Source: Deltaproteobacteria bacterium (GTDB lineage Bacteria > Desulfobacterota > Binatia > UBA9968). Taken from it: DNA of 63,072 nucleotides. Made by a program: the position numbers and the translations under genes. Location: positions 1-63,072 of the forward strand of contig JACPSE010000100.1 of NCBI GenBank assembly GCA_016193465.1. The letters run 5' to 3'. The notes beneath the pieces were generated by a model, which saw nothing but the letters and a program-made list of their open reading frames with translations, ran no database searches and had not been told where the DNA came from. Shown here piece after piece: positions 46,948-56,274 of the stretch (position 1 is its first letter; each line of letters opens with the position of its first letter).

Positions 46948-47253
46948 TTACTGCACAGCACCGCACCTGGGGCAGGTTAAAGGCGGCGGCGCTTTCAGGA
47001 TCGACCAGCCGCAATCCCTGCACGTTTCTACCTCCTCGCCGAGCATGCCCCGAATCATCGGGCCGCATCTGGCCGCGCCGCACGGTCCCGTGCCAGCGCC
47101 GCTTCTCCGGCTCACCGCCTCGAAACTTTTCGCCCCGGACTGAATCGCCTTGACGATGATGCCTTTGCGAATCTTGTTGCAGAGGCAGATGGGGCGGTAG
47201 GAGTCGATGATCGCCTGTTCTCGAGTTTTCTCGATTTTATCTGAGGTAGCCAA
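46948..47253 (-). CDS. BFD-like [2Fe-2S] protein with zinc-ribbon tail
   Basis: The 101-residue protein has the BFD four-Cys pattern CLCNKI and GPCGAARC (about residues 23-65), then a C-terminal CRDCGW and CPRCG pair that looks like a zinc ribbon or rubredoxin-like knuckle. BFD proteins carry a [2Fe-2S] cluster and work in iron release or electron transfer. It is the complete parent of the truncated copy at 8788-8955. It lies upstream of the ABC receptor's promoter, convergent to none. Confidence 0.8.
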   Translation of the reverse strand: MATSDKIEKTREQAIIDSYRPICLCNKIRKGIIVKAIQSGAKSFEAVSRRSGAGTGPCGAARCGPMIRGMLGEEVETCRDCGWSILKAPPPLTCPRCGAVQ

Positions 47254-47349
47254 TGTGCAATACTTTCTTTAAGTTATTTAACTATGTAGCAGACTAAAAC
47301 TAAAGTAGATTATAGAATTCATTCCAGCATTTTTCGGCTATGAGCGCCG

Positions 47350-48795
47350 TCACAGCCGCTCGATGATTCGGTAAGCCCGGCTCTTGGGTTTTAGGGGGTT
47401 GACGATTCCGAGCTTCACCATGGCACGAATCTCGCGGTAGGCAGTGTCCCGGTCCACCTCCGCTACGCGCTGGTAATCGGCGGTGGAGAACGATTTGGCG
47501 TGAGAGTAGGCGTAGGCGAGGAGCCTTCTTTGGCGAAAATTGATCGTCGAGGCGCCGAACTGGTTGAGCCACCTTAGCGTGGCCTCGTCATAAATGGGTG
47601 TGTTGTGCAGGGTGACCGTGAAGAAAAAGCCCTCCGTGGAAAATTCCGGGGCTCTCAGACCGTGATGGTCCATCTCCTGAAACATTCGCGGGACTCCCTC
47701 TCCTATCTCCTGTAGATACCCAAGATCGGCCAGCACGCGCACCAGCAATGGGTTGCGCGCGAAATGAACCCTCTTCTGCTGGCGTAACTGCTCCACGGTG
47801 ACCGGCGAAGGCGGGAGCCCGGGGCTCCGCACCTCAATGCGATCGTCAAACATCCACATCTCTACCGGCGCGCCGCTCAGGCTGTAGTCCCGGTGAGCTA
47901 CGGCGTTGACCAGGGCCTCTTGCCAGGCAAAGGTGGGGTACTCCAGCCGTTCGCGGAAAAAGAGATCGTGGAGTATGGTTCGTTCCCGGATATGCTCTTT
48001 CACTCGCCCCACGGCCTCGTCGATGAGGCGAGACAGGGGCGCTTCGAAGCGGATTCGCTTGATGACATTCAAGGAGCTACCATGCCGCCTTTCGGTCCCC
48101 TCGTACTTCACGAAGTCGATGCCGCAGCGCTGATGCCAGCGGGAGGGATCCTTGGCGAACAAGAGCAGGCAGGCCATCGTGAGGGCAACTTTGTCCCGCG
48201 AACAATCAACGAGGTGATAAGACTGAGCGAGAACGGTCCTCGGATCGCGCGGGTCTTTTATCTTGTCGGTGAACGCCGCGACCGCGGCGCTGTCGAGATC
48301 TTCCCAGGCGGCATCCAGGACATGCTGCCGCTCGTAAAAAAAGTATCTCTTGCTCTCTTTTAAGCTTTGAATTTGCTCAGCCGGGAGACAGGGGTTTTCA
48401 GTCGCGATGCGGTAAAAGGTCCGTCCGCCGGCGACGCGGTGAACCTCCAGGCTAGAGCTCACTTCGAATTTGAGAAGCAGGAGGTTTCCCAGGCTGAGCT
48501 TCTGGCAAGAAGGATGAAGCGGGGGGTTTAACATTGCCTGAGGAGACTGGATCAATGCCTGAATCTCCTCGGCCCGGTAAGGAATGCCGGTTACGCTTTT
48601 GTCCGGTTCCACTCCGACCAGCAGAGTCCCGCCGTCGGCATTCGCCATGCCTGCAAGTAGGCGTGCCAGATCCCGTGCTAAATCTTCGCTGTTTTTTTTC
48701 TGGGCGGCGCTTTTTTTGTATTCATAGGCGCTGACGAAATCGAGGAACTGTCCTCGTTCCTGTTTTAGTAGCAGTCCTAACTCTTCCCCATCCAT
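47350..48795 (-). CDS. AlbA_2/Schlafen-type ATP-binding transcriptional regulator
   Basis: The 481-residue protein has an N-terminal AlbA_2 domain (about 15-150; EYKKSAAQKKNSEDLARDLA, then MANADGGTLLVGVE). A GHKL-like ATPase-C domain follows (about 290-360; EALVNAVAHRDYSLSGAPVE, IEVRSPG), then a C-terminal winged helix (about 400-475). Such proteins are putative regulators, often with unknown targets. It may act on neighbouring genes, but no site is recognised. Confidence 0.85.
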   Translation of the reverse strand: MDGEELGLLLKQERGQFLDFVSAYEYKKSAAQKKNSEDLARDLARLLAGMANADGGTLLVGVEPDKSVTGIPYRAEEIQALIQSPQAMLNPPLHPSCQKLSLGNLLLLKFEVSSSLEVHRVAGGRTFYRIATENPCLPAEQIQSLKESKRYFFYERQHVLDAAWEDLDSAAVAAFTDKIKDPRDPRTVLAQSYHLVDCSRDKVALTMACLLLFAKDPSRWHQRCGIDFVKYEGTERRHGSSLNVIKRIRFEAPLSRLIDEAVGRVKEHIRERTILHDLFFRERLEYPTFAWQEALVNAVAHRDYSLSGAPVEMWMFDDRIEVRSPGLPPSPVTVEQLRQQKRVHFARNPLLVRVLADLGYLQEIGEGVPRMFQEMDHHGLRAPEFSTEGFFFTVTLHNTPIYDEATLRWLNQFGASTINFRQRRLLAYAYSHAKSFSTADYQRVAEVDRDTAYREIRAMVKLGIVNPLKPKSRAYRIIERL

Positions 48796-48854
48796 AGCAA
48801 CAATGCGGCAATCAGCGGTCAGCGGTCAGGTACTCTCCAGATGATGGCTGAACG

Positions 48855-50006
48855 CTAATAGCTTCCCAATGCGTTCAGCCGAACAATTTCCAAAAGCATC
48901 TCAGCCGAAAGATAAAGGTCGTCGAGGTCCAGCCACTCTTTTACTGTGTGGATCTCCCGCATGCTGGTTGAAAGATTTGCCACCTCCAGCCCTTTTTTGT
49001 TAAGCACGTTGGCGTCGCATCCGCCGCCCGTGGCCATGGTTCTGACCGCTATGCCGAGGTTGCGGCCGGCACTCCGGACCAGGCGCACGATAGCAGAGCT
49101 ATCCGGGATATCCATGCGGTCGTAATCCCGTTCGATCTTTGCTTCGACAGTGGCCCGAAAGCGCCTGCCGTCCCGCTGCAGCTCGTAGCGCGCTGCCGCT
49201 TCCTCGAGGCAACGCAGCATATGCCGGGTTTGCCATTCCAATTTCTCTTCGCTATGGCTTCTCGCCTCACCTTTGAGGTGGACGGAGTTGGGAATGATGT
49301 TGACCGCCATTCCGCCTTCTATCAAGCCGATGTTGGCCGTTGTCTCGTCGTCGATTCTGCCGAGCCTCATTTTGGAAATCCCCTCGGCAGCGACCTGGAT
49401 GGCGCTGATGCCTTTTTCCGGGCATACCCCGGCATGCGCCTCCAGCCCGTAAACGGAGAATTTCATTCGATTCGCCGCCGGCGCCTTGGTGAAGAGAAAA
49501 CCGACCGAGTCGCTGTCCAAAACGAAACCTCTGCGCGCCCTGAGACGGGAGATGTCCAGACACTTGGCGCCTAAAAGACCGGTTTCTTCACAGATAGTGA
49601 ATACCACATCGAGATCGCTGCAGGGAAGGCTCTTTTCCCGGACTACCCGCAACACCTCACAGATAATAGCGATGCCGCTCTTGTCATCTCCGCCCAGCAC
49701 GGTTCGCCCGTCACTCCGAAGTATAGTGTCCTCCAGCACCGGCACCACGCCTTCCCCCGGAACCACCGTGTCCATGTGGGCAGAGAGGAGAAGGGGACCG
49801 GAGCCTGGCGCGTTGCCGCGAAAATGGGCAATAAGGTTGCCTGCGTTGCCGCCAACCTTTTGGCCGGCATCATCCATCCACACCTCGCCTCCCAACTCTT
49901 CGAGCTCCCTTTTGAGGCGCATGGCGATGGCGTATTCCTTGCGCGAGATGCTGTCGATCTGCACCAGCTCAATAAGCAGCCTCTTTAATCGGTCCTGATG
50001 AATCAA
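48855..50006 (-). CDS. M20-family metallopeptidase (PepT-like)
   Basis: The 383-residue protein has LLLSAHMDTVVPGEG, TVLGGDDKSGIAII, VVFTICEETGLLGAKCLD and VLDSDS, then a dimerisation insert and TMATGGGCDANVLNKKG. These give the His, Asp, Glu-Glu, Asp and late His-like ligands of the M20/M28 tripeptidase-like group (two zinc ions). Cytosolic, no signal. TTG start with AAAGGGAG 7 nt upstream. Confidence 0.85.
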   Translation of the reverse strand: MIHQDRLKRLLIELVQIDSISRKEYAIAMRLKRELEELGGEVWMDDAGQKVGGNAGNLIAHFRGNAPGSGPLLLSAHMDTVVPGEGVVPVLEDTILRSDGRTVLGGDDKSGIAIICEVLRVVREKSLPCSDLDVVFTICEETGLLGAKCLDISRLRARRGFVLDSDSVGFLFTKAPAANRMKFSVYGLEAHAGVCPEKGISAIQVAAEGISKMRLGRIDDETTANIGLIEGGMAVNIIPNSVHLKGEARSHSEEKLEWQTRHMLRCLEEAAARYELQRDGRRFRATVEAKIERDYDRMDIPDSSAIVRLVRSAGRNLGIAVRTMATGGGCDANVLNKKGLEVANLSTSMREIHTVKEWLDLDDLYLSAEMLLEIVRLNALGSY

Positions 50007-50054
50007 ATGGGGCTCCCTTTGTTAAGTGAGAACTTCAAATGGCAGAGGAGCAGC

Positions 50055-51728
50055 TCAGGCCTGGGATAGGATAGCCGCCTTTTTAGCGGAGGCGCGGATG
50101 TACTTCACGGTAATAGGCGACAGGTCTCGGGGTCCGATCATGGCTTCCACGATGACGAAGGTTTGCGATTTTGCCGCCTCCTCTAAGGCGTCCCGTAACT
50201 CTGCCACAGTTTCCACCCTAAAGCCAACCCCGCCCCACAACCTTGCCAGTTCGGCATATTGCCAGGAGGGGAGGGCAAGCAGGTCCTGGCGTTTGGCTAT
50301 CGGCCGGAAGATTCCCCAGCCGCCGTTATTCAATAACACCACGATAGGGTTGAGTTTGTAACGGCGCGCATGCGCGATCTCGACTCCAGTCATTTGAAAG
50401 CCCCCGTCTCCGCTCAGGACCAATGGGCGTAGCCTGGTACCTATCTGCGCGCCCAAGGCCCCGGGTACGGCAAAGCCCATGGAGGCATAAAAACCTTGGG
50501 CCAGATAGAGGCCGTCATCCCCCACCTTGATATCGATCCCGCCAAAGAGGGCGTCTCCGGATTCTGTCACCACCATGAACTTCCTATGGTTCGCAAGAAA
50601 GCGGTTGATCTCTCGCAAGATGTCCGCGACCCGTAAGCGCTGGGCTGGATTGGAGTGGGATCTGCCAAGATTATCGCTGTAGACGACTCTCTCCCGGTGG
50701 GCTTTAAGATCCGTCCTGAGCAGGCCGTGGACGAAATCACGCAGGGTGACGTCCGTGTAAGTATGGAAGCTCACGTTGACTCTATTCTCGACAGCCCAGA
50801 TGGAGCGGTTGCGCAGGACCTCAGGGGGATGATGGCCGCCCATTTCGATGTCCGTGAGCAGCATGCCCAGGCTTAAGAGCAAATCCGCCTTCTCTACTCT
50901 CTTGCGGAGCCTTGGCGGGCTGAGCGCTCCAACGTAGACCCCCATGTAAAGCGTGTGGTTCATGGGGAAGGCCCCCTTGGCCAATACCGATGTGCCGCAC
51001 GGAGCACCCATCTTCTCTGCGAGCTTAACGATTTCCTTGACCACTTTGAAGCGGTAGGCCTCGATGCCGACGAGCACTACGGGATGCTTCGCATCATTGA
51101 AGCGCTCCGCGGTGTCGCGCACGGCTTCGTTGAGCTTGTGCCGGTCCGATTGCGGATAAGGCAGCTCGCCGCCCCAGGCGATTATGTGCTTGGGCACGGG
51201 GATCTCCTGTTCCACCACGTCGCGGTGTATCTCTAAGTAGCCCGGTCGCTGGTTGAGCCATATGGAGCGGATAACCTCATCGATATCTGTCGCGGCGCGC
51301 TGGGGATCGTTGATGATTTTAGCCGCGCAGGTAACTTCCCGATAGATATGGAACTGGGATTCTATCTCCTTGGCTTGATGATGAATCAACACCCCGAGCT
51401 TGCGTTCTTCCTCGCCGGGCCCTCCGCTGATGACCAGGATGGGGACGCGCTCCGAAAAGGAGCCCGCCACGGGATTTACCATGTTGTGCCCCCCGGCGCC
51501 GTAGGTGACACAGACGGTGCCGATTCGGCCCGTGCTGCGGGCATAACCGTCAGCGGCAAAGCCTACACCGGGCTCGTGAGAAAGGGTGATGATTTTCATT
51601 CCCCTCGGACGGCCGAACTTCAGAAACAGATTAATGACCAGATCGCCGGGGATGCCGAAGAGGTGCGAGACGCCGATCTTTTTGAGGTAGCTGACTAGAT
51701 AATCCCCTAATTTCATGCGCGGTTCCAC
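50055..51728 (-). CDS. Thiamine-diphosphate-dependent decarboxylase/synthase
   Basis: The 557-residue protein has three TPP-enzyme domains: N-terminal with HEPGVGFAADGYARSTG (the catalytic Glu in HEP), middle (about 200-335), and C-terminal with SGDGGFQMTGVEIAHARRY, KLNPIVVLLNNGGWG, the GDG-to-NN cofactor motif. It resembles 2-keto-acid decarboxylases (pyruvate or indolepyruvate type) and acetolactate-like enzymes. GTG 51728 or ATG 51716 can start. It has no adjacent regulatory subunit, so an ALS role is less likely. Confidence 0.85.
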   Translation of the reverse strand: MEPRMKLGDYLVSYLKKIGVSHLFGIPGDLVINLFLKFGRPRGMKIITLSHEPGVGFAADGYARSTGRIGTVCVTYGAGGHNMVNPVAGSFSERVPILVISGGPGEEERKLGVLIHHQAKEIESQFHIYREVTCAAKIINDPQRAATDIDEVIRSIWLNQRPGYLEIHRDVVEQEIPVPKHIIAWGGELPYPQSDRHKLNEAVRDTAERFNDAKHPVVLVGIEAYRFKVVKEIVKLAEKMGAPCGTSVLAKGAFPMNHTLYMGVYVGALSPPRLRKRVEKADLLLSLGMLLTDIEMGGHHPPEVLRNRSIWAVENRVNVSFHTYTDVTLRDFVHGLLRTDLKAHRERVVYSDNLGRSHSNPAQRLRVADILREINRFLANHRKFMVVTESGDALFGGIDIKVGDDGLYLAQGFYASMGFAVPGALGAQIGTRLRPLVLSGDGGFQMTGVEIAHARRYKLNPIVVLLNNGGWGIFRPIAKRQDLLALPSWQYAELARLWGGVGFRVETVAELRDALEEAAKSQTFVIVEAMIGPRDLSPITVKYIRASAKKAAILSQA

Positions 51729-51758
51729 GGCGGTCTAGCTCCCATTTTGGCTTGGGGA

Positions 51759-52628
51759 CTACAATGTCTTCACGAGCTGGGTAAATCCCAGCTCGGAGAA
51801 AATCGCCTGCAGCTTTTCCCTGTCCCATGCCCGATAACGGAGATCCTCCAGTTCCACCTGGATCGGGACATCGGTTTTCACAGTGGCCAGCAGGCGGCTG
51901 AGAAAGGCGGCTTCTTTACCTGCCACGAGGGCTTTGCGGATGCGCTCGATCCCCTTGAGCCCCGACTGTTCGAGGTCATCTAAGTGGGCGAAGAGGTTCT
52001 CTAAGGAGTGGTATCTCTGAATCAAGGCAATGGCTGTCTTCTCTCCGATTCCCTTGACCCCCGGAATATTGTCGCTTGAATCGCCCATCAGCCCCATGAC
52101 TTCGACCACCTTCTCCGGCTCCACACCGAATTTCTCCTTGACCCCATCCAGGCCGATCCATTTGTCTTTTCCCGTGTCCAGAAGCTTGATTCCGTTACCT
52201 ACGAGCTGCATGAGGTCCTTGTCACCGGATACGATGACCACCTGGATTCCCTGGGCGGAGAATTGCTTAGACAGGGTGGCGATAAGGTCATCGGCCTCGT
52301 ATCCCTCACGTTCCACGACAGCAACGTTTATAGCTCCAAGCACCGTTCGAATATATGGGAACTGGGGGATGAGATCCCGAGGGGCCTCCGGCCGATTGCT
52401 CTTGTATTCCTGGTAGATTTGGTTGCGGAACGTTTTCCGGCCAGCATCCAGCACAACGGCCAAGTACCCTGGACGATAGCTTTTGAGAAACTTGAGCGTC
52501 ATATTCGTGAAGCCGTAGATGGCGTTAGTGGGCAGGCCGGAGGGGTTACTAAGAGGCGGAAGGGCAAAGAAGGCCCGAAAGATATAAGAGCTTCCGTCTA
52601 AGAGATAAACACAGGGAGATTCCGCCAT
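51759..52628 (-). CDS. Stand-alone 5'-3' exonuclease (Pol I N-domain type)
   Basis: The 289-residue protein has VYLLDGSSYIFRAFFALPPL, VVLDAGRKTFRNQIYQEYKS, EGYEADDLIATL, VSGDKDLMQLV and MGDSSDNIPGVKGIGEKTA, covering the metal-binding Asp set and the helix-hairpin-helix of the FEN/PolA exonuclease family. No polymerase domain follows. It should remove RNA primers or flaps. It ends 31 nt upstream of the TPP enzyme gene. Confidence 0.88.
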   Translation of the reverse strand: MAESPCVYLLDGSSYIFRAFFALPPLSNPSGLPTNAIYGFTNMTLKFLKSYRPGYLAVVLDAGRKTFRNQIYQEYKSNRPEAPRDLIPQFPYIRTVLGAINVAVVEREGYEADDLIATLSKQFSAQGIQVVIVSGDKDLMQLVGNGIKLLDTGKDKWIGLDGVKEKFGVEPEKVVEVMGLMGDSSDNIPGVKGIGEKTAIALIQRYHSLENLFAHLDDLEQSGLKGIERIRKALVAGKEAAFLSRLLATVKTDVPIQVELEDLRYRAWDREKLQAIFSELGFTQLVKTL

Positions 52629-52692
52629 GTGGGTGGGTTGCCCTTAGAGATTTAGAGTAACAGAGGGGCTGAGGGAAGTCCAGGTAAGAGGT

Positions 52693-52769
52693 TGGTGGCG
52701 GTGGACGGACTCGAACCGTCGACTCCGCGGATATGAGCCGCGTGCTCTGACCAACTGAGCTACACCGCC
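52693..52769 (-). tRNA. tRNA-Met (anticodon CAT), CCA encoded
   Basis: GGCGGTG (acceptor) pairs with CACCGCC, followed by A and the encoded CCA. The D arm is AGCTCAGTTGGTCAGAGC, the anticodon loop CTCATAT with CAT between the GCGG/CCGC stem, and the T arm ACGGTTCGAGTCCGT. The acceptor starts G-C, so it is not the formyl-initiator. Elongator Met is likeliest; an Ile2 tRNA with modified C34 shares the anticodon. Confidence 0.95.
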
Positions 52770-52778
52770 ACGGGTTCA

Positions 52779-52806
52779 ATAATACGGAGAAGAATAGCCG
52801 AAGCAA
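52779..52806 (-). promoter_or_regulatory. Possible tRNA promoter
   Basis: On the minus strand TTGCTT (52806-52801) and TATTAT (52784-52779) are 16 nt apart, with the tRNA 5' end 10 nt further on. It overlaps the end of the phosphatase gene by a few bases. Confidence 0.35.
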
Positions 52807-52809
52807 CAA

Positions 52810-53538
52810 CTAAGGCGCATGGGGCCGGCGCATCTGCTCCCATTCATCCCTCACTATCCACCGCGTCACCTTTTTCCCTCCCTTTTTGATTTGATACAGA
52901 ACTTTTTCCTGCACCTCCAGGCAGCTTAGCTGGTTGCCGTATACGAGGCCGGTGTCGAGACCGACCTTGTAGGGCAGGTGAAAGAGAACCTCCCTTTGCG
53001 GGGTATGTCCGAAAAGCACCGTATAAGGAAGGGAGTGAGGGTTTAGAATGAACTCATCCCGGATCCAGAGCAGGTCTTCTTCCAGTTGCTGGTTTAAGGG
53101 CACGGATGGGTGAATACCCGCATGGACACAGAGATAAGGTTCCAGCAAGTAAAAGGTTTTTAATCCTTGAAGAAACTGCATGTGCTCCCGCGGGATTACG
53201 GATAGGATATTGTCGGGGCTGGCTTTCGCCGGAGAAACCCCGTAGCTCGCCAGAGTAGCCCCTCCGCCATTGAAAAGAAACATCTCCCCATATCGGCCTG
53301 GCAAACCCAGGTAGGAAAAGAACATATCTTCGTGGTTCCCTTTTAGAAAAATTAGTTCTTGCTCCCCCGTTCTTTGCCGTTCGATAAGAAAAGAGATCAC
53401 CCCCTTGGAGTCCGGGCCTCGATCTATATAGTCTCCCAGGAATATAAGGCGATCCGAGGCTTCTAGGGGGATTGCTTCCAAAAGACAAGCCAGCTCTTTC
53501 GAGCAGCCGTGGATGTCCCCGACGACGTAGCACTTCAT
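52810..53538 (-). CDS. Metallophosphatase, PP2A/ApaH-like
   Basis: The 242-residue protein has GDIHGC (Asp8, His10), FLGDYIDRGPDSKG, FLKGNHEDM, CVHAGIHP and LFGHTPQ, the five metal and phosphate motifs of the calcineurin-like superfamily in order. It is similar to serine/threonine protein phosphatases and symmetrical Ap4A hydrolases; the substrate cannot be chosen from sequence alone. ATG start. The tRNA follows in the same direction. Confidence 0.87.
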   Translation of the reverse strand: MKCYVVGDIHGCSKELACLLEAIPLEASDRLIFLGDYIDRGPDSKGVISFLIERQRTGEQELIFLKGNHEDMFFSYLGLPGRYGEMFLFNGGGATLASYGVSPAKASPDNILSVIPREHMQFLQGLKTFYLLEPYLCVHAGIHPSVPLNQQLEEDLLWIRDEFILNPHSLPYTVLFGHTPQREVLFHLPYKVGLDTGLVYGNQLSCLEVQEKVLYQIKKGGKKVTRWIVRDEWEQMRRPHAP

Positions 53539-53645
53539 GGAAACCCAATCCTAAGCTACTCTTACCTGCAGTTCAAGACACTTGGGGACCTTGGCAGGAA
53601 AAAATTTGACCTTTGCCGTGAGATTTGCTATCCAGGAGTTGTCCC

Positions 53646-54041
53646 ATGAAACCGCGCGATATCTATTCAAGCTATCTCTTGGTGGCCGGCTTCTTATGCC
53701 TGGTTCTGGGCCTTGGCAATTGGGTAGTCGGCGCGATTGAGATGGCGAGATATCAAGGGCTGCTTCACAAGACCGCGCAGACAGGACTGGAGGACAGTTA
53801 CCGCAGCTTTCAGGAGCTGGACCATCAGAAAAATGAGGAGGTCCTGCGGCCGATCAACGAGGACCGAGAGAAGTATAACGCGGCCCGGGTTAAGCTGGAC
53901 TTCTATTACGTGGTGGTTAGCGGAGGGAGAGTGCTCTTTTTGCTCGGGGCATTACTGACTTTTTTTGCCCTGATCCGTGTTATCCGGCAGGACACGGTGA
54001 TGAAAATGAGGAGGCTGGCTGCCTCAGCATTGAAAAACTAG
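53646..54041 (+). CDS. Small two-helix membrane protein
   Basis: The 131-residue protein has one helix near the N-terminus (about 12-35) and one near the C-terminus (about 89-113), separated by a charged, probably coiled segment rich in Glu, Lys and Arg. CCAGGAG precedes ATG 53646. I do not recognise the family. It is convergent with thrB. Confidence 0.6.
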   Translation: MKPRDIYSSYLLVAGFLCLVLGLGNWVVGAIEMARYQGLLHKTAQTGLEDSYRSFQELDHQKNEEVLRPINEDREKYNAARVKLDFYYVVVSGGRVLFLLGALLTFFALIRVIRQDTVMKMRRLAASALKN

Positions 54042-54077
54042 CATTGAGATGCCGCGTTTGCAGGCGGGACTGGAGAA

Positions 54078-55100
54078 CTATTTGGAGGGTTTGGACTTCT
54101 GGTATTTTCGGTAGTCGTAGCCTGTTGCCATCGCCAGCAAGATGTCTTCCATGCCGCCGCTCTTTTCCCGTCTGAGAATTAAGAGCCGATCGAAAAATTC
54201 CTTAAAGTCTTTGTAAGTCCTCTGATTTTCTTCCGCTTTACGGAGGTAAAAACCTTTGATCCTTGTTACGGTGAACCTTAGGGCGGAGAAGCGAAGCTCG
54301 TTGGGAAAGGAATCCCACTCCGGGAGCGATAATGGGCGCAAGCTTTCATATCCCGTGATCAAAGGTTCGAAGCGGTCAATCTGGTACCGGCCGTCCAGAT
54401 AGCAAAGGGCGTTCACTGCCGTGGCCAGGTCGTAAATGAGCTTTCCCCGGCAGGCAGCTTCAAAATCCACGATCCCCACCAATCTGGAACCCTTGAACTT
54501 TACGTTATCTGGGAAAAGGTCCCCGTGGATAATTCCTTTCGGCAGGTTGTTATCCAGGTAGTTTTCTAAATAAGAGACCTCATCATCCAGGACCCTTACG
54601 ATGTTTTTCAGGTGTGAGGGGAGCTGCTTTCTCACCTCCCGATACATAGCCAAGATCTTGTTGAACCCAAACCGGTTGTCGATTCCTTTCTTATAACCCC
54701 TGCTTATGAGGTGAAGATCCGCCAGGGTGTGGCCTAACGCTTCTAGGTGCGATGCGGTCAGAGCGTCTAGAGCCAGCTCCACGCCGTCTAAATGCCGGCT
54801 CACGGAAAGATATTTCCCATGGAATTCATGGTAATACTTGCCCTTTTTGCTTTTAATGGGTTGGGGGCAGGGGCATCCCTGTCGTTTGAGGAAAAAAAGG
54901 AGCTCGAGCTCTTGTTTGACCTCGACCTCACTTTTGACTTCATCAATTTTTATAAAGAAACGGCCCCGCTTTGTTTCCAGGAGATAATGAGTATTGACTG
55001 AACCGTTTCGGATACCCGTGTAGGAGACAAAGTCGCCTAGCCCGAACTCTTCGGCGATGCGTACTGCTTCTCTTTTATTAAGAGGAGTATAGGTAGCCAT
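54078..55100 (-). CDS. thrB: Homoserine kinase type II (ThrB, APH fold)
   Basis: The 340-residue protein has the aminoglycoside-phosphotransferase fold: TGIRNGSVNTHYLLETKRGR (nucleotide loop), FFIKIDE, catalytic IIHGDLFPDNVKF and VGIVDFEAACRGKLIYDLA. This combination marks the type II homoserine kinase, which phosphorylates homoserine for threonine synthesis. ATG 55100. No other threonine genes lie adjacent. Confidence 0.87.
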   Translation of the reverse strand: MATYTPLNKREAVRIAEEFGLGDFVSYTGIRNGSVNTHYLLETKRGRFFIKIDEVKSEVEVKQELELLFFLKRQGCPCPQPIKSKKGKYYHEFHGKYLSVSRHLDGVELALDALTASHLEALGHTLADLHLISRGYKKGIDNRFGFNKILAMYREVRKQLPSHLKNIVRVLDDEVSYLENYLDNNLPKGIIHGDLFPDNVKFKGSRLVGIVDFEAACRGKLIYDLATAVNALCYLDGRYQIDRFEPLITGYESLRPLSLPEWDSFPNELRFSALRFTVTRIKGFYLRKAEENQRTYKDFKEFFDRLLILRREKSGGMEDILLAMATGYDYRKYQKSKPSK

Positions 55101-55273
55101 GCTGTGTCCCTGATGATCGCGCTGTCACTACTCTTTAATACGGGGAACAAAAGAGATAACGACTTAAAATCTTAGTAAAAAAAATGCAGGATGTCAATAT
55201 AAAAGCGTTTTTCTGTTTATAATCTGCTATGAGATGTAAAAAAACGACGTAACATTAATGGCTTAGAATCTGC

Positions 55274-55738
55274 CTAAAAATAGGGCACAAGCTCTTTTTG
55301 GAGCTCCTCGATAGAGCGAACATACTTCACCCCTGGAATACTGTCCCAGGCGCCTACACCGATCACCGGCTTCCCAAGTTTCAAGGCAATTGCTATTTCC
55401 GCTCTTGTTCCATGCGATCCCATCAGGGCAACGATGATATCCCCCGATGCCACCACCAAAACATTTCGGGCATGGCCCAGTCCTGTCGGTATCACGATGT
55501 CGATATACGGATTGGCGGAGGTCGCATTATAATCTGGCAGTATTCCAACAGTTACGCCGCTGTTTTCCTTTGCTCCGCGGGAAGCAGCTTCCATCATGCC
55601 GCCCAACCCGCCACAGATTAAAACCGCGCCGCGGGCGGCAACTACCCGGCCCACTTCTCTGGCCAGGGGCAAAAATTCTGCGGCTGGCTCTGAGCTTCCG
55701 ATAACTGAAATTTGAATCTGTCTCCTTTCGTCGGTCAT
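55274..55738 (-). CDS. LOG/TIGR00725-type nucleotide-binding protein
   Basis: The 154-residue protein has ISVIGSSEPAAEFLPLAREV, GAVLICGGLGGMMEAASRGA, GITVGILP-like VTVGILPDYNATSANPYIDI, GLGHARNVLV and MGSHGTRAEIAIALKLGKPV. This Rossmann pattern belongs to the possible lysine decarboxylase (LOG-like) or molybdenum-cofactor carrier group. ATG 55738 is chosen over the longer 5' extension because GAGG lies 8 nt upstream and the family starts here. Substrate uncertain. Confidence 0.8.
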   Translation of the reverse strand: MTDERRQIQISVIGSSEPAAEFLPLAREVGRVVAARGAVLICGGLGGMMEAASRGAKENSGVTVGILPDYNATSANPYIDIVIPTGLGHARNVLVVASGDIIVALMGSHGTRAEIAIALKLGKPVIGVGAWDSIPGVKYVRSIEELQKELVPYF

Positions 55739-55765
55739 TGTCGCCCTCGGGCTAAAATTTTTTTC

Positions 55766-55795
55766 TTGACAATTGCACCCGCCTTTATCTAATGT
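55766..55795 (+). promoter_or_regulatory. Sigma70-like promoter of the cold-shock gene
   Basis: TTGACA (55766-55771) and TAATGT (55790-55795) are 18 nt apart. The resulting leader to ATG 56003 is about 200 nt, a length typical of cold-shock mRNAs with regulatory 5' UTRs. Confidence 0.6.
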
Positions 55796-56002
55796 CGCCA
55801 GCGAAAGCAAAGGAGGTCTTTTCTTCCTGAGAACTCCAAAGATGGATGGGGAGCGTGCCCCTCACCTTGGAAGGAGTTCCACTCAAAGGGAAGGCGAGAT
55901 CGGGTGTTAGACATGTTCTTAGTGACGCGCGAGGGGCAGTCACGTTTTTTAAGCTCACCTCTGTTGGTTGTTATGAGCCGGGTGGGCAGGGAGGTTTAAG
56001 AG

Positions 56003-56203
56003 ATGGCAACTGGGAAAGTAAAGTGGTTTAATAACTCTAAGGGCTACGGATTTATCGAGAAAGAGGGGGGTGGAGACGTTTTTGTCCATTATACCGCCAT
56101 TCAGGGCGATGGATTCAAAACCCTCAATGAAGGGCAGTTGGTCCAGTTCGATATTGCCCAAGGGGAGAAGGGACCGCAAGCAATCAACGTGACGAAACTC
56201 TAA
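56003..56203 (+). CDS. cspA: Cold-shock domain protein
   Basis: The 66-residue OB-fold protein has [19 protein letters not shown] with RNP1 KGYGFI, and VFVHYTAI with RNP2. It binds single-stranded RNA or DNA as an RNA chaperone. GGGAGGTTTAAGAG precedes the ATG. The gene has a long leader and its own promoter. The paralogue letter cannot be decided from sequence. Confidence 0.92.
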   Translation: MATGKVKWFNNSKGYGFIEKEGGGDVFVHYTAIQGDGFKTLNEGQLVQFDIAQGEKGPQAINVTKL

Positions 56204-56274
56204 TTGATGTTTGAGCTGCAGGCAAGCGCCCAATTGGCTAAGATCGTAGCCGTGTGTGATTCGGTCCGGAAGGA

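Noticed and set aside
52693-52769. Initiator tRNA or selenocysteine tRNA
   Set aside because: The anticodon is CAT, not TCA; the acceptor begins with a normal G-C pair and has the usual 7-bp length, so it is neither fMet nor tRNA-Sec.
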